19,054 nt of DNA from JBEKLJ01 sp050010255 (GTDB taxonomy: Bacteria > Acidobacteriota > Terriglobia > Bryobacterales > Bryobacteraceae): positions 1 to 19,054 of the forward strand of contig JBEKLJ010000040.1 in NCBI GenBank assembly GCA_050010255.1, read 5' to 3'. The stretch's first letter is position 1, and the number at the start of each line of letters is the position of its first letter. Position numbers and translations under genes: made by a program. Below are positions 7,107 to 16,010 of the stretch, piece by piece. The notes below the pieces were generated by a model. It did no database searches and was not told where the DNA came from. It saw nothing but the letters and a program-made list of their open reading frames with translations.

Positions 7107-7128
7107 CCTCCGCGCGGTGGCGCGGAGG
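7107..7128. terminator. perfect 9-bp hairpin, possible transcription barrier
   Basis: CCTCCGCGC (7107-7115) and GCGCGGAGG (7120-7128) are exact complements around the loop GGTG. It lies downstream of the 7167-7640 gene on the minus strand and directly abuts the 38-bp repeat. There is no T-run on either side, so it would be an atypical terminator. It may instead belong to the repeat element, although copy 1 of the repeat has a different neighbouring sequence. Confidence 0.4.
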
Positions 7129-7165
7129 GCGCCTCGCTTCGAACGGTGTGAGAAGATCGGGCTAG
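7128..7165 (+). repeat. 38-bp exact dispersed repeat, copy 2
   Basis: The sequence is identical over all 38 bases to 82-119. The CGGGCTAG end stops one base short of the TGA stop codon (7167-7169) of the minus-strand gene next to it, so the element abuts the gene's 3' end without disturbing it. The other end touches the 7107-7128 hairpin. Confidence 0.75.
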
Positions 7166-7166
7166 A

Positions 7167-7640
7167 TCACGGCGACGGCGACGGCGCCGCGCCGGCAGGC
7201 GCCTCGAACCGGGCGGGGCAGCCCTGCCAGGGCCAGAAGGACAGCGTCTGGTCGCTGGGCCGGTATTGCAGCCACGTCTCCCAGCCGCCGCCGACCGCGA
7301 GGCTGACGATGATTCCGTTGCCACAAGGCCGCGCCTTCCGCACCTCCACCTGCGACGCATTCGCAAATGCGCCCTTGGGACCCCAGTCCTTCAGGAATTC
7401 TTGAAAGGGGTAGTCGCGGCATGGCTGGCGGCAGCCCCAGGCGCGGTAGGCGGCCTGGTAGTCATGCCGGCTGAGGTGACCCAGCAGCGTCCGGACCTGG
7501 GATTTGGCCTGGAAGATCGGCAGGAAGTAATAGAGCACGCCCGCGAGGACGGCGGCGGCGAGAACCGAGATCACGCTCCAGCGGATGAGCTTGCCGTGCC
7601 GCGCATCGGCGGCCCCGTACTCTTCCAGGTACCCGGCCAT
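7167..7640 (-). CDS. single-pass membrane protein of unknown function (157 aa)
   Basis: The ATG at 7640 is preceded by a GGAGGAAGG ribosome-binding site. A short charged cytoplasmic N-terminus leads into one membrane helix (about residues 21-43, WSVISVLAAAVLAGVLYYF). A soluble domain of about 110 residues follows (QVRTLLGHLSRHDYQAAYRA ... QEFLKDWGPKGAF ... GGGWETWLQYRP). It contains four cysteines, two of them close together (CRQPC), which suits an oxidising periplasm. The soluble part has the feel of small NTF2-like or DUF4878-type domains, but I cannot assign it. It follows the OmpH-like gene by 39 bp and is probably co-transcribed with it. Confidence 0.75.
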   Translation of the reverse strand: MAGYLEEYGAADARHGKLIRWSVISVLAAAVLAGVLYYFLPIFQAKSQVRTLLGHLSRHDYQAAYRAWGCRQPCRDYPFQEFLKDWGPKGAFANASQVEVRKARPCGNGIIVSLAVGGGWETWLQYRPSDQTLSFWPWQGCPARFEAPAGAAPSPSP

Positions 7641-7679
7641 GAGGTTCGACCTTCCTCCGCAGCGTGCTCCGCAGGCTGG

Positions 7680-8201
7680 CTACTTCGGAAGAGGATGAGC
7701 CTGATCGAACGCCGCGATGGCGTCCTTGGTGATGTCCAGCACAGGCTTCGCGAAGAGCGTGCCGCCGGCCTCTACCACCAGGTCGAAGCCGCGCTCCTCG
7801 GCCAGCTTCCGCACCACGTCCCGCATTTGCCGGCCGCTTCGCCCGAACAAGTCACCGCGCTCGGCTTCCAGCTCCTCTTGCGCATCCTGCGCCAGCCGCT
7901 CGTAGTCGCGCTGCTTGCGCTGCGCCTGCACCCGCAGGTCGTCGGCGGTCTGCTGCGGCAGCCTGCCGCCCTGCAAGCGCTGCCCGATCCCGTCGATCTC
8001 GCTGCGGAGCTGCTCCAGTTGGGCCTGGCGCGGCTTGAACTTGGCTTCCATGTCGGCCAGAGCCTTCTTGACCTCGGCGGTGCCGAGGACGGCCTGCTGC
8101 ATGTCAACCACCGCGACCTTGATCTGCGCCGCGGCTGTCCCGCAAAGGACTGCCGCGCCAGTGGCCGCCATCAACCAACGCGTGAATGTATTCCTTAGCA
8201 T
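7680..8201 (-). CDS. OmpH/Skp family periplasmic chaperone
   Basis: The 173-aa product has a signal peptide (MLRNTFTRWLMAATGAAVLCGTAAAQ). A short beta-strand (IKVAVVDMQQAVLGTAEVKK) is followed by a long charged coiled coil (about residues 50-125) and a returning strand (GFDLVVEAGGTLFAKPVLDITKDAIAAFD). That is the standard Skp/OmpH layout, whose trimers hold unfolded outer-membrane proteins in the periplasm. Start ATG 8201 has GAGGAAG upstream. Many Skp genes sit between bamA and lpxD; this one does not, so it may be a paralogue. An 8-codon open frame (ATG at 8221) runs just ahead of the start and overlaps it. Confidence 0.9.
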   Translation of the reverse strand: MLRNTFTRWLMAATGAAVLCGTAAAQIKVAVVDMQQAVLGTAEVKKALADMEAKFKPRQAQLEQLRSEIDGIGQRLQGGRLPQQTADDLRVQAQRKQRDYERLAQDAQEELEAERGDLFGRSGRQMRDVVRKLAEERGFDLVVEAGGTLFAKPVLDITKDAIAAFDQAHPLPK

Positions 8202-8238
8202 CGGAAAGACTTCCTCACCATGGGAAAATGCACTCCTT

Positions 8239-8247
8239 AGATTAGCA
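8239..8247 (-). promoter_or_regulatory. extended -10 promoter candidate for the OmpH gene
   Basis: On the minus strand the sequence reads TGCTAATCT, a good extended -10 (TGn followed by TAATCT). It sits 38 bases upstream of the OmpH ATG in an otherwise GC-rich gap. Transcription would begin near 8232, giving a leader of about 30 bases. No -35 match is evident, as is common for extended -10 promoters. Confidence 0.4.
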
Positions 8248-8321
8248 CAGACGCCCGCGCCGGCCCGGCTGGGATGCGGCACTCCGGGTCCGCTGCTCTG
8301 CGCGCGCCGCAGCAGATTGCT

Positions 8322-8340
8322 CGTGAAACGTCCGGGCTAG
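8322..8340 (+). repeat. degenerate copy of the CGGGCTAG-ended repeat
   Basis: CGTGAAACGTCCGGGCTAG matches the TGTGAGAAGATCGGGCTAG end of the 38-bp repeat loosely upstream and exactly over the last eight bases. On the minus strand its CTAG supplies the TAG stop codon (8337-8339) of the M50 protease gene. Confidence 0.4.
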
Positions 8341-9038
8341 AGAACCAGTTCCGGGTACAGAATCACCAAGCCGCCGCGGAAGATCAGCCCCGCCACCTCG
8401 CCGAACAAGCGCCAGGCGATGATAAGGCCGACAAAGGCGAACATGGGGCTGCGGCTCAGCTCGGCGAAGCGCAAGGCTGCCCGCTCCGGCAGAAACAGGC
8501 CCACGGCCGTGTTACCGTCCAGCGGGGGGAAGGGCAGCAGGTTGAACGCCCCCAGCATGAGGTTGAGCGAGAAGACGATGCTCAGGAACTTCGCCGCCGC
8601 TTCCGCCGCGCCGGCGCGCGTCGCGGCGACCATGTGCGAGAAGTTCACCGTTTCCGGGGGCGCGAACCACCCCGCCGCGATGCCTCCCCGGATGGCGGCC
8701 GCCGCCAGCAGCACCAGGACGAAGTTGGCGGCCGGGCCGGCCAGCGCCATCAGCGCGGCGCGCCGCGGGTGGCGCTGTTGCCAGAGGCGGTCGTAGGGTG
8801 CGCTCGCCCAGCCGAGCATGAAGCCGCTGACGAAGAACGTGATCAACGGCGCGACGATCGTGCCGATCGGCTCGCGGCGCATGTGCGGCAGGGGGTTGAG
8901 GGTGACTTGCCCGGCTTCGTGCGCCGTCAAATCGCCGCCCCTCTTCGCCGCCAGAGCGTGCGCCGCCTCGTGGCACGTCAGCGCCAGCAGGAACGCGACG
9001 TACCAGATCAGCGCCAGCGCAATCGTTTCCGGGGTCAT
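8337..9038 (-). CDS. site-2 protease family (M50) zinc metalloprotease
   Basis: This 233-aa integral membrane protein carries the HEAAH zinc motif inside its first hydrophobic segment (His23, Glu24, His27). The downstream ligand Asp is in FNLLPFPPLDGN (Asp174), the M50 N-x-L-P-x-P-x-L-D-G pattern. The rest is a series of hydrophobic helices. It is the compact form without a PDZ domain, related to YwhC-type rhomboid-independent intramembrane proteases of largely unknown substrate. ATG 9038 is chosen because it puts HExxH at the usual distance from the N-terminus; the ribosome site is weak. It diverges from the hydrolase gene and precedes the OmpH gene by 135 bp. Confidence 0.92.
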   Translation of the reverse strand: MTPETIALALIWYVAFLLALTCHEAAHALAAKRGGDLTAHEAGQVTLNPLPHMRREPIGTIVAPLITFFVSGFMLGWASAPYDRLWQQRHPRRAALMALAGPAANFVLVLLAAAAIRGGIAAGWFAPPETVNFSHMVAATRAGAAEAAAKFLSIVFSLNLMLGAFNLLPFPPLDGNTAVGLFLPERAALRFAELSRSPMFAFVGLIIAWRLFGEVAGLIFRGGLVILYPELVL

Positions 9039-9147
9039 TCTGACTCGCCACAGAGGCGCGGAAGGACGAAAGGAGACAACCACCGACTGTCGCCAGCGCG
9101 ACTCCGCCTCCAGCTCGGTTGGCGCCTTTGCGGTAAACCTATATCTT
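9039..9147. promoter_or_regulatory. divergent promoter region, M50 gene / hydrolase gene
   Basis: This 109-bp gap must hold promoters for both flanking genes. The AT-rich patch GTAAACCTATATCTT (9133-9147) just before the hydrolase ATG is the likeliest core; its centre TATATC/GATATA reads similarly both ways. No Shine-Dalgarno precedes the hydrolase ATG. Positions 9048-9062 resemble the arm of the inverted repeat at 13093-13107 (three differences in 15). Confidence 0.3.
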
Positions 9148-10014
9148 ATGCGCAAATCCCTTCTAGTGTTGCTGGCCGGATGCACGCTGGCCGCCGCCCA
9201 GCCCCAGACGCGGCTCTTGTGGCCCCAGGGTGCGCCGGGCGCTCTCGGCAGCGAAGACGCCGACAAGCCGAGCCTCACCATCTACCTCCCGTCCCAGGAG
9301 CGGGCCAACGGTACGGCGGTCGTCGTCTGCCCCGGCGGCGGCTACGCGCATCTTTCGATGGACCACGAAGGCCGGCAGATTGCCGAGTGGCTCAACGCTC
9401 GCGGCATCGCCGCGTTCGTGCTGAAATACCGCCTGGGTCCGCGTTACCACCACCCGGCGATGCTTCAGGACGTCCAGCGCGCTGTCCGGACCGTGCGCGC
9501 CCGGGCCGGCGAGTTCGGCGTTGCGCCCAACCGCATCGGCGTCTGGGGCTTCTCGGCGGGCGGGCACCTGGCCTCGACCGCGGGCACGCACTTCGATCCT
9601 GGCGATGCCGCCTCCGGCGATCCCATCGAGCGCGTCAGCTCGCGTCCCGACTTCCTGATCCTGGCTTACCCGGTGATTACGATGGACGAGCGTTACACCC
9701 ACCAGGGCTCGCGCCTCAACCTGCTCGGCGAGAATCCCGATCCGAAACTGGTCGAAGACCTTTCCAACGACCAGCGCGTGACGGACCAGACGCCGCCCGC
9801 TTTCCTCTTTCACACCTCAGATGACCCGGCGGTGCCGGTCGAGAACAGCGTCAGGTTCTACGAGGCGTTGCGCAAGGCCGGCGTGCCCGCCGAGATGCAC
9901 ATCTATGAGCACGGCAGGCACGGCCTGGGGCTGGCGCAGCAGGACCCGGCGCTTTCCACCTGGCCTTCGCTGCTCGAGAACTGGTTGAAGTCGCGCGGCC
10001 TGCTCTCCAAATAG
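9148..10014 (+). CDS. exported alpha/beta hydrolase (acetyl-esterase/lipase type)
   Basis: The 288-aa product has a clear signal peptide (MRKSLLVLLAGCTLAAAQ). The alpha/beta-hydrolase core shows the oxyanion-hole loop CPGGGYAHL, the nucleophile elbow GFSAGG (Ser136), an acidic residue in TSDDPAVP (Asp225/226) and the catalytic His258 in GRHGLGL. This pattern matches the esterase/acetylxylan-esterase-like group (COG0657), which often deacetylates plant polysaccharide in secreted form; substrate here is inference. The ATG at 9148 is chosen because the signal peptide begins exactly there. It converges with the permease gene, with 26 bp between. Confidence 0.9.
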   Translation: MRKSLLVLLAGCTLAAAQPQTRLLWPQGAPGALGSEDADKPSLTIYLPSQERANGTAVVVCPGGGYAHLSMDHEGRQIAEWLNARGIAAFVLKYRLGPRYHHPAMLQDVQRAVRTVRARAGEFGVAPNRIGVWGFSAGGHLASTAGTHFDPGDAASGDPIERVSSRPDFLILAYPVITMDERYTHQGSRLNLLGENPDPKLVEDLSNDQRVTDQTPPAFLFHTSDDPAVPVENSVRFYEALRKAGVPAEMHIYEHGRHGLGLAQQDPALSTWPSLLENWLKSRGLLSK

Positions 10015-10040
10015 GCCACTCGCCTTTGCAGCGGCAGCGC

Positions 10041-11249
10041 CTATTCGTATCTGAGCGCTTCGGTTGGTTTGAGCCTGGCGGCGCGGTTGGCCGGCAGCAG
10101 ACCGAACACCAGGCCCACGACGCAGGAGACCCCGAAGGCCACCACGATCGACAGCGTCGAAATCGGGACGTAGATGTTGTCCGTGAGATAGCGCACGCTG
10201 AGCGGGATGGCCACGCCCACCAGAATGCCAGCCACTCCGCCGGAGACGCTGATCAACACCGCCTCGAGCAGGAACTGCTGGAGGATGTCCCGCCGCGAGG
10301 CGCCCACGGCCATGCGGAGGCCGATCTCCCGCGTCCGCTCGGTCACCGTCACCAGCATGATGTTCATGATGCCAATGCCGGAGATGACGAGCGCGATGGC
10401 CGAGACCAGGATCAGCACCAGCGTCAGCACTAGCGCGATCCGGCGGGCCGCGTCGAGGATGGCGGTGAGGTTCTCGACCAGGTAGCGCGCTCCGGGCCGG
10501 TGCCGGCTCTCCAGAATCCGCCGAACCTCCTGGGTGACGGCCGGCACTTCCTGGGCGCTCTTCACCTGCACGTACATCGGGTCGATGCGTTCCACCGCGA
10601 CGAAGTAGCTCATCACCGTGATGGGGATGAGCACCGTCTCCTTGGACAGCTCCGAGAGGCCGAAGCTCTCCACCTTCTCCTTGAAAACGCCGATGACGGT
10701 GAACTGCAGCCCGTGGATCTTGATCAACTGCCCGATGGCGGCCGGCTGCCCGCCGTAGAGCCGCTGGGCCAGTTTCTCGGTGACCAGTGCCACCTTCTGG
10801 CGCAGCGCCACGTCGCTGGAGTCCAGGGACCGGCCGGCGAGCATCACCAAGTTGCGAACCTGCCCGTAGTACTGGTCCGAAGCGATGACCGCGATGTCCT
10901 CCTCGCGGCCGTTGATCACCATGCGATCGAACGTGGCCTCGACGCCGGTGGCCGCAACGATGCGGTCAGCGAGTTGCTTCCGGGCCGCCTCCACGTCGGC
11001 CATCTTGACGAAGTCGGCCCCCACTTCTCCGGTGGCCGGCTGCGAGCCCACCGTGTACTGCGCGTAGACCATGTTCGAGCCGATACCCTGGATCTGCTCC
11101 AGAATGTACTCGCGGCTGGTGAGCGAGACGGTGACCACCAGAATCACCGAGGCGTTGCCGATCACCAGGCCCAGGGCGGTGAGGAAAGTGCGGACCTTGT
11201 TGGCGCGCAGCGCGTGGATGCTGAACGACAGCGCTTCGCCCAGGAACAT
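10041..11249 (-). CDS. MacB/FtsX-type ABC transporter permease
   Basis: The 402-aa protein has the four-helix MacB layout. There is an N-terminal membrane helix (about residues 20-42), a periplasmic MacB_PCD-like domain of roughly 220 residues, and three C-terminal helices of the FtsX fold (IALVLTLVLILVSAIALVIS, AVLISVSGGVAGILVGVAI, TLSIVVAFGVSCVVGLVFG). It ends with the conserved PANRAARLKPTEALRYE tail. The fused ATPase domain of MacB itself is absent, so a separate LolD/MacB-like ATPase is expected, but none is encoded in this window. The ATG overlaps the stop codon of the upstream TPR gene (TAATG), indicating translational coupling. Export of lipoproteins, peptides or drugs is possible; substrate is unknown. 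Confidence 0.93.
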   Translation of the reverse strand: MFLGEALSFSIHALRANKVRTFLTALGLVIGNASVILVVTVSLTSREYILEQIQGIGSNMVYAQYTVGSQPATGEVGADFVKMADVEAARKQLADRIVAATGVEATFDRMVINGREEDIAVIASDQYYGQVRNLVMLAGRSLDSSDVALRQKVALVTEKLAQRLYGGQPAAIGQLIKIHGLQFTVIGVFKEKVESFGLSELSKETVLIPITVMSYFVAVERIDPMYVQVKSAQEVPAVTQEVRRILESRHRPGARYLVENLTAILDAARRIALVLTLVLILVSAIALVISGIGIMNIMLVTVTERTREIGLRMAVGASRRDILQQFLLEAVLISVSGGVAGILVGVAIPLSVRYLTDNIYVPISTLSIVVAFGVSCVVGLVFGLLPANRAARLKPTEALRYE

Positions 11250-12133
11250 TAGGTGCTCTGGGCCTGCTTCAGGAGCTGCTCGGCGTCCCGGCGTGGTGGA
11301 TCGTCGGGCGTGAGCGGCAACTCCAGATAGCGCTTCAGGAGCTTCTTGGCCAGCTCGATGTTCCGGCTGGTCCGCACGTAGGTGCTGGCGCGGGCGAACA
11401 ACAGCTTCGGGGAGTCGGGCGCGATGGTCTCGGCGCGGTGGAAGGTCTCCTCGCTCTCCTGATAGCGGCCGCGCTTGGCGAGGAACTTCGCCAGGTCGAT
11501 GAGCCGGCCGACTTGGCGCGGCGCCAGGTCCACGGCGCTGCGGAACTCCTTCTCGGCGGTCTGGAACTGCTTGCGTTCCTCGGCCAGCCGCGCCTGGGCC
11601 CAGTGGTACTCGGCCGGGTCCAGCTCGCGGATGCGGTTGGCGAGCGCCGCCGCCTTCTCCAGGCCTCCGCCCAGGAATCCGGGCGCCTGCAGATAGTACT
11701 CGAACAGGTCGCTCGTCGCCTCCAGGTTGTGCGGATCCAGTTGCACCGCCTTCTCGAAACACTGGCGCGTCTTGGAAGCATGGCCCGGCGCCGTCAGGAA
11801 GCTCGAGGTCTCGGCGCGCCGCCCGTAGGCGCGTCCGAGCCAGAGGTAGTAATTCGACTCACTGGGGCTCTGGGATACCGCTCTCTGGAAGTGGTCCGAG
11901 GCCTCCTTGGGGTCGCCCTGCATGTAGTAGCACAAGCCGATAAGGTGCTCGGTGGCGGCATTCTTGCCGGGGAGCGGCAGCAGGAGCCGGATCGCGGCCG
12001 CGTAGTCGGTGCGCTGGTAGAGCTCGCGCGCGCGATCATACTCCGCCGGCGCGGCGCCGGCCAGCATGGCGCTCAGCGCCACGCCGATCGCCAGTCTGAG
12101 GAATCCCCGGGCCATCTCACCCAACCTCTTCAT
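11249..12133 (-). CDS. exported TPR-repeat protein (about 294 aa)
   Basis: A signal peptide (MARGFLRLAIGVALSAMLAGAAPA) leads into consecutive TPR motifs covering most of the protein (YQRTDYAAAIRLLLPL, GDPKEASDHFQRAVSQSP, ASKTRQCFEKAVQLDPHN, FQTAEKEFRSAVDLAP, YQESEETFHRAETIAP). The start is uncertain. ATG 12133 adds MKRLGE before the likely signal peptide, while ATG 12115 gives a standard signal peptide and has AGAGG about nine bases upstream. A TAGAAT hexamer overlapping the 12133 ATG could be a -10, which would favour 12115. The stop overlaps the permease start, so the two products probably work together, perhaps as a periplasmic adaptor. That role is inference. Confidence 0.85.
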   Translation of the reverse strand: MKRLGEMARGFLRLAIGVALSAMLAGAAPAEYDRARELYQRTDYAAAIRLLLPLPGKNAATEHLIGLCYYMQGDPKEASDHFQRAVSQSPSESNYYLWLGRAYGRRAETSSFLTAPGHASKTRQCFEKAVQLDPHNLEATSDLFEYYLQAPGFLGGGLEKAAALANRIRELDPAEYHWAQARLAEERKQFQTAEKEFRSAVDLAPRQVGRLIDLAKFLAKRGRYQESEETFHRAETIAPDSPKLLFARASTYVRTSRNIELAKKLLKRYLELPLTPDDPPRRDAEQLLKQAQST

Positions 12134-12234
12134 TCTAAACCACCGCACAAGAAGTTAGATGCGAGTCAGTGCGCCAGCGATACGGCCACAAGCTTCCTGT
12201 CCACAAGGGGGTGTGCCGGCTTTCACTGGTGCCG

Positions 12235-13083
12235 TTAGGCGCGCTTGAGCTGGAGTGTCTCGTTGAGAGACCCTTGCCGGTAACCTTCCAGGTCCAGGCT
12301 GACGTAGTGGAACCCTAGCGGCTTGAAGATCGCGACGAACTTAGCGGCCATCTCCGGGGTGAGGGCGCGCTCCATCTCCTCGCGTGCTACCTCGATCCTC
12401 ACCAGCTCGCCGTGGAAGCGCACGCGAAACTGGCGGAAGCCGAGGGCCTTCAGGGCCTCTTCTCCCCGCTCGACGGTCCTGACAGTCTCCACGGTCACCG
12501 GGGTGCCGTAAGGTACGCGCGAGCTGAGACAGGCAGCGGCCGGGCGGTCCCAGGTGGGCAGGCCTGCCAGGCGCGACAGCTCGCGGATCTCCACCTTCCG
12601 CAAGCCCGCATCGAGCAGCGGAGCATGGACCTTGCGCTGCTTGGCGGCGTTCTGCCCAGGGCGGTAGTCGCCGAGGTCGTCCAGATTCACGCCGTAGACG
12701 ATGTGCTCGATGCCGCGCTCGCTGCCCAGCTCCTCCAGGCGCGCGAACAGCTCGTCCTTGCAGTGGAAGCAGCGGTCGGCGTTGTTGACGATGTAATCGG
12801 GGTTCTCGAACTCGCGCGTCTGAATGTACTCGTGCCGGAAGCCGTACTGCTTGGCCAGCGCCTCGGCCTCGCGTTTGTGGGATTCGGGCATGGAGGCCGT
12901 GTCGGCCGTCACCATGAGCGCGCCGTCGCCCAGCACGCGGTGCGCCGCCCAGGCCAGGTAGGAGGAGTCCGTGCCGCCCGAGTAGGCGACGATCACGCGG
13001 CCCAACTCGCGCAACTGAGCGAACAGACGCTCCTGCTTGGCGGCCAGCACCGCGGCATCTAGATGCTCGAGTGAGATCAGCAT
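12235..13083 (-). CDS. larE: LarE-type ATP-dependent sulfur transferase (PP-loop)
   Basis: LarE adenylates pyridinium-3,5-biscarboxylic acid mononucleotide and converts its carboxylates to thiocarboxylates in making the nickel-pincer cofactor of lactate racemase. The 282-aa length is normal. The PP-loop SGGTDSS (residues 35-41) lies at the N-terminus. RCFHCK (Cys105, Cys108) and AACLSSRVPYG (Cys185) supply three conserved cysteines. Cys185 falls where single-cysteine LarE carries its sacrificial cysteine; three cysteines suggest the [4Fe-4S]-dependent type, which is inference from family knowledge. LarB, LarC and lactate racemase are not in the window. It follows gyrA by 89 bp, mostly filled by a large inverted repeat. 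Confidence 0.88.
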   Translation of the reverse strand: MLISLEHLDAAVLAAKQERLFAQLRELGRVIVAYSGGTDSSYLAWAAHRVLGDGALMVTADTASMPESHKREAEALAKQYGFRHEYIQTREFENPDYIVNNADRCFHCKDELFARLEELGSERGIEHIVYGVNLDDLGDYRPGQNAAKQRKVHAPLLDAGLRKVEIRELSRLAGLPTWDRPAAACLSSRVPYGTPVTVETVRTVERGEEALKALGFRQFRVRFHGELVRIEVAREEMERALTPEMAAKFVAIFKPLGFHYVSLDLEGYRQGSLNETLQLKRA

Positions 13084-13092
13084 CAGGCTTTA

Positions 13093-13165
13093 CCGCAGAG
13101 ACGCGGAGACGCAGAGAAGAAAGAGACGTTCTTAGAAATTTCCCTGCGCCTCTGCGTCTCTGCGG
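13093..13165. repeat. large imperfect inverted repeat between gyrA and larE
   Basis: The arms at 13093-13114 and 13144-13165 pair over 22 positions. CCGCAGAGACGC (13093-13104) is the exact complement of GCGTCTCTGCGG (13154-13165), and the remaining positions pair with three changes, two of them G-T. A 29-nt purine-rich loop with a short AT-rich end separates them. Transcribed from gyrA, it would fold 8 bases after the gyrA stop and end about 10 bases before the larE start. It may attenuate transcription or mask the larE ribosome site. The sequence type (CAGAGACGC-rich) looks like a dispersed repeat. Confidence 0.7.
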
Positions 13166-13172
13166 CTATTCA

Positions 13173-15833
<2,661 letters not shown>

Positions 15834-15918
15834 AACTGGAGCTCCTGGGCGCGACGAGCGGCGGAGGCGTTTATTCGCCTTTTGTTCGCCTGCCCGCGAG
15901 CCACGATCTCAAGCCACC

Positions 15919-15924
15919 ATTTTA
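15919..15924 (-). promoter_or_regulatory. possible -10 element of gyrA
   Basis: On the minus strand the segment reads TTCTGCTAAAATGG, offering TAAAAT as a -10 about 86 bases before the TTG start. It lies in the only AT-rich patch of the 173-bp gap between the GH42 and gyrA genes. No clear -35 is present at the usual distance. Confidence 0.35.
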
Positions 15925-16000
15925 GCAGAACTCGGTTGAAAAGACATGAACTTGCGATGCGCCTTTGGGGCCGCTTCCCGGAGCCGCAAGTCGAGCCGCG

Positions 16001-16010
16001 ACCGGGCTAG
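16001..16010 (+). repeat. short CGGGCTAG copy at the GH42 gene end
   Basis: ACCGGGCTAG keeps only the last part of the repeat family. Its CTAG supplies the TAG stop (16007-16009) of the minus-strand glycosidase gene, exactly as at the M50 gene end. Taken alone it could be chance. Confidence 0.3.

Noticed and set aside
8274..9824. 516-codon plus-strand open frame over the M50 gene and hydrolase
   Set aside because: It spans two real genes and a divergent promoter region, with Arg/Gln-rich nonsense content.
11250..11762. N-terminal part of the permease open frame extending into the TPR gene
   Set aside because: The frame is open upstream, but the FtsX-type N-terminus begins exactly at the ATG at 11249, and the extension is Arg/Gly/Pro-rich.
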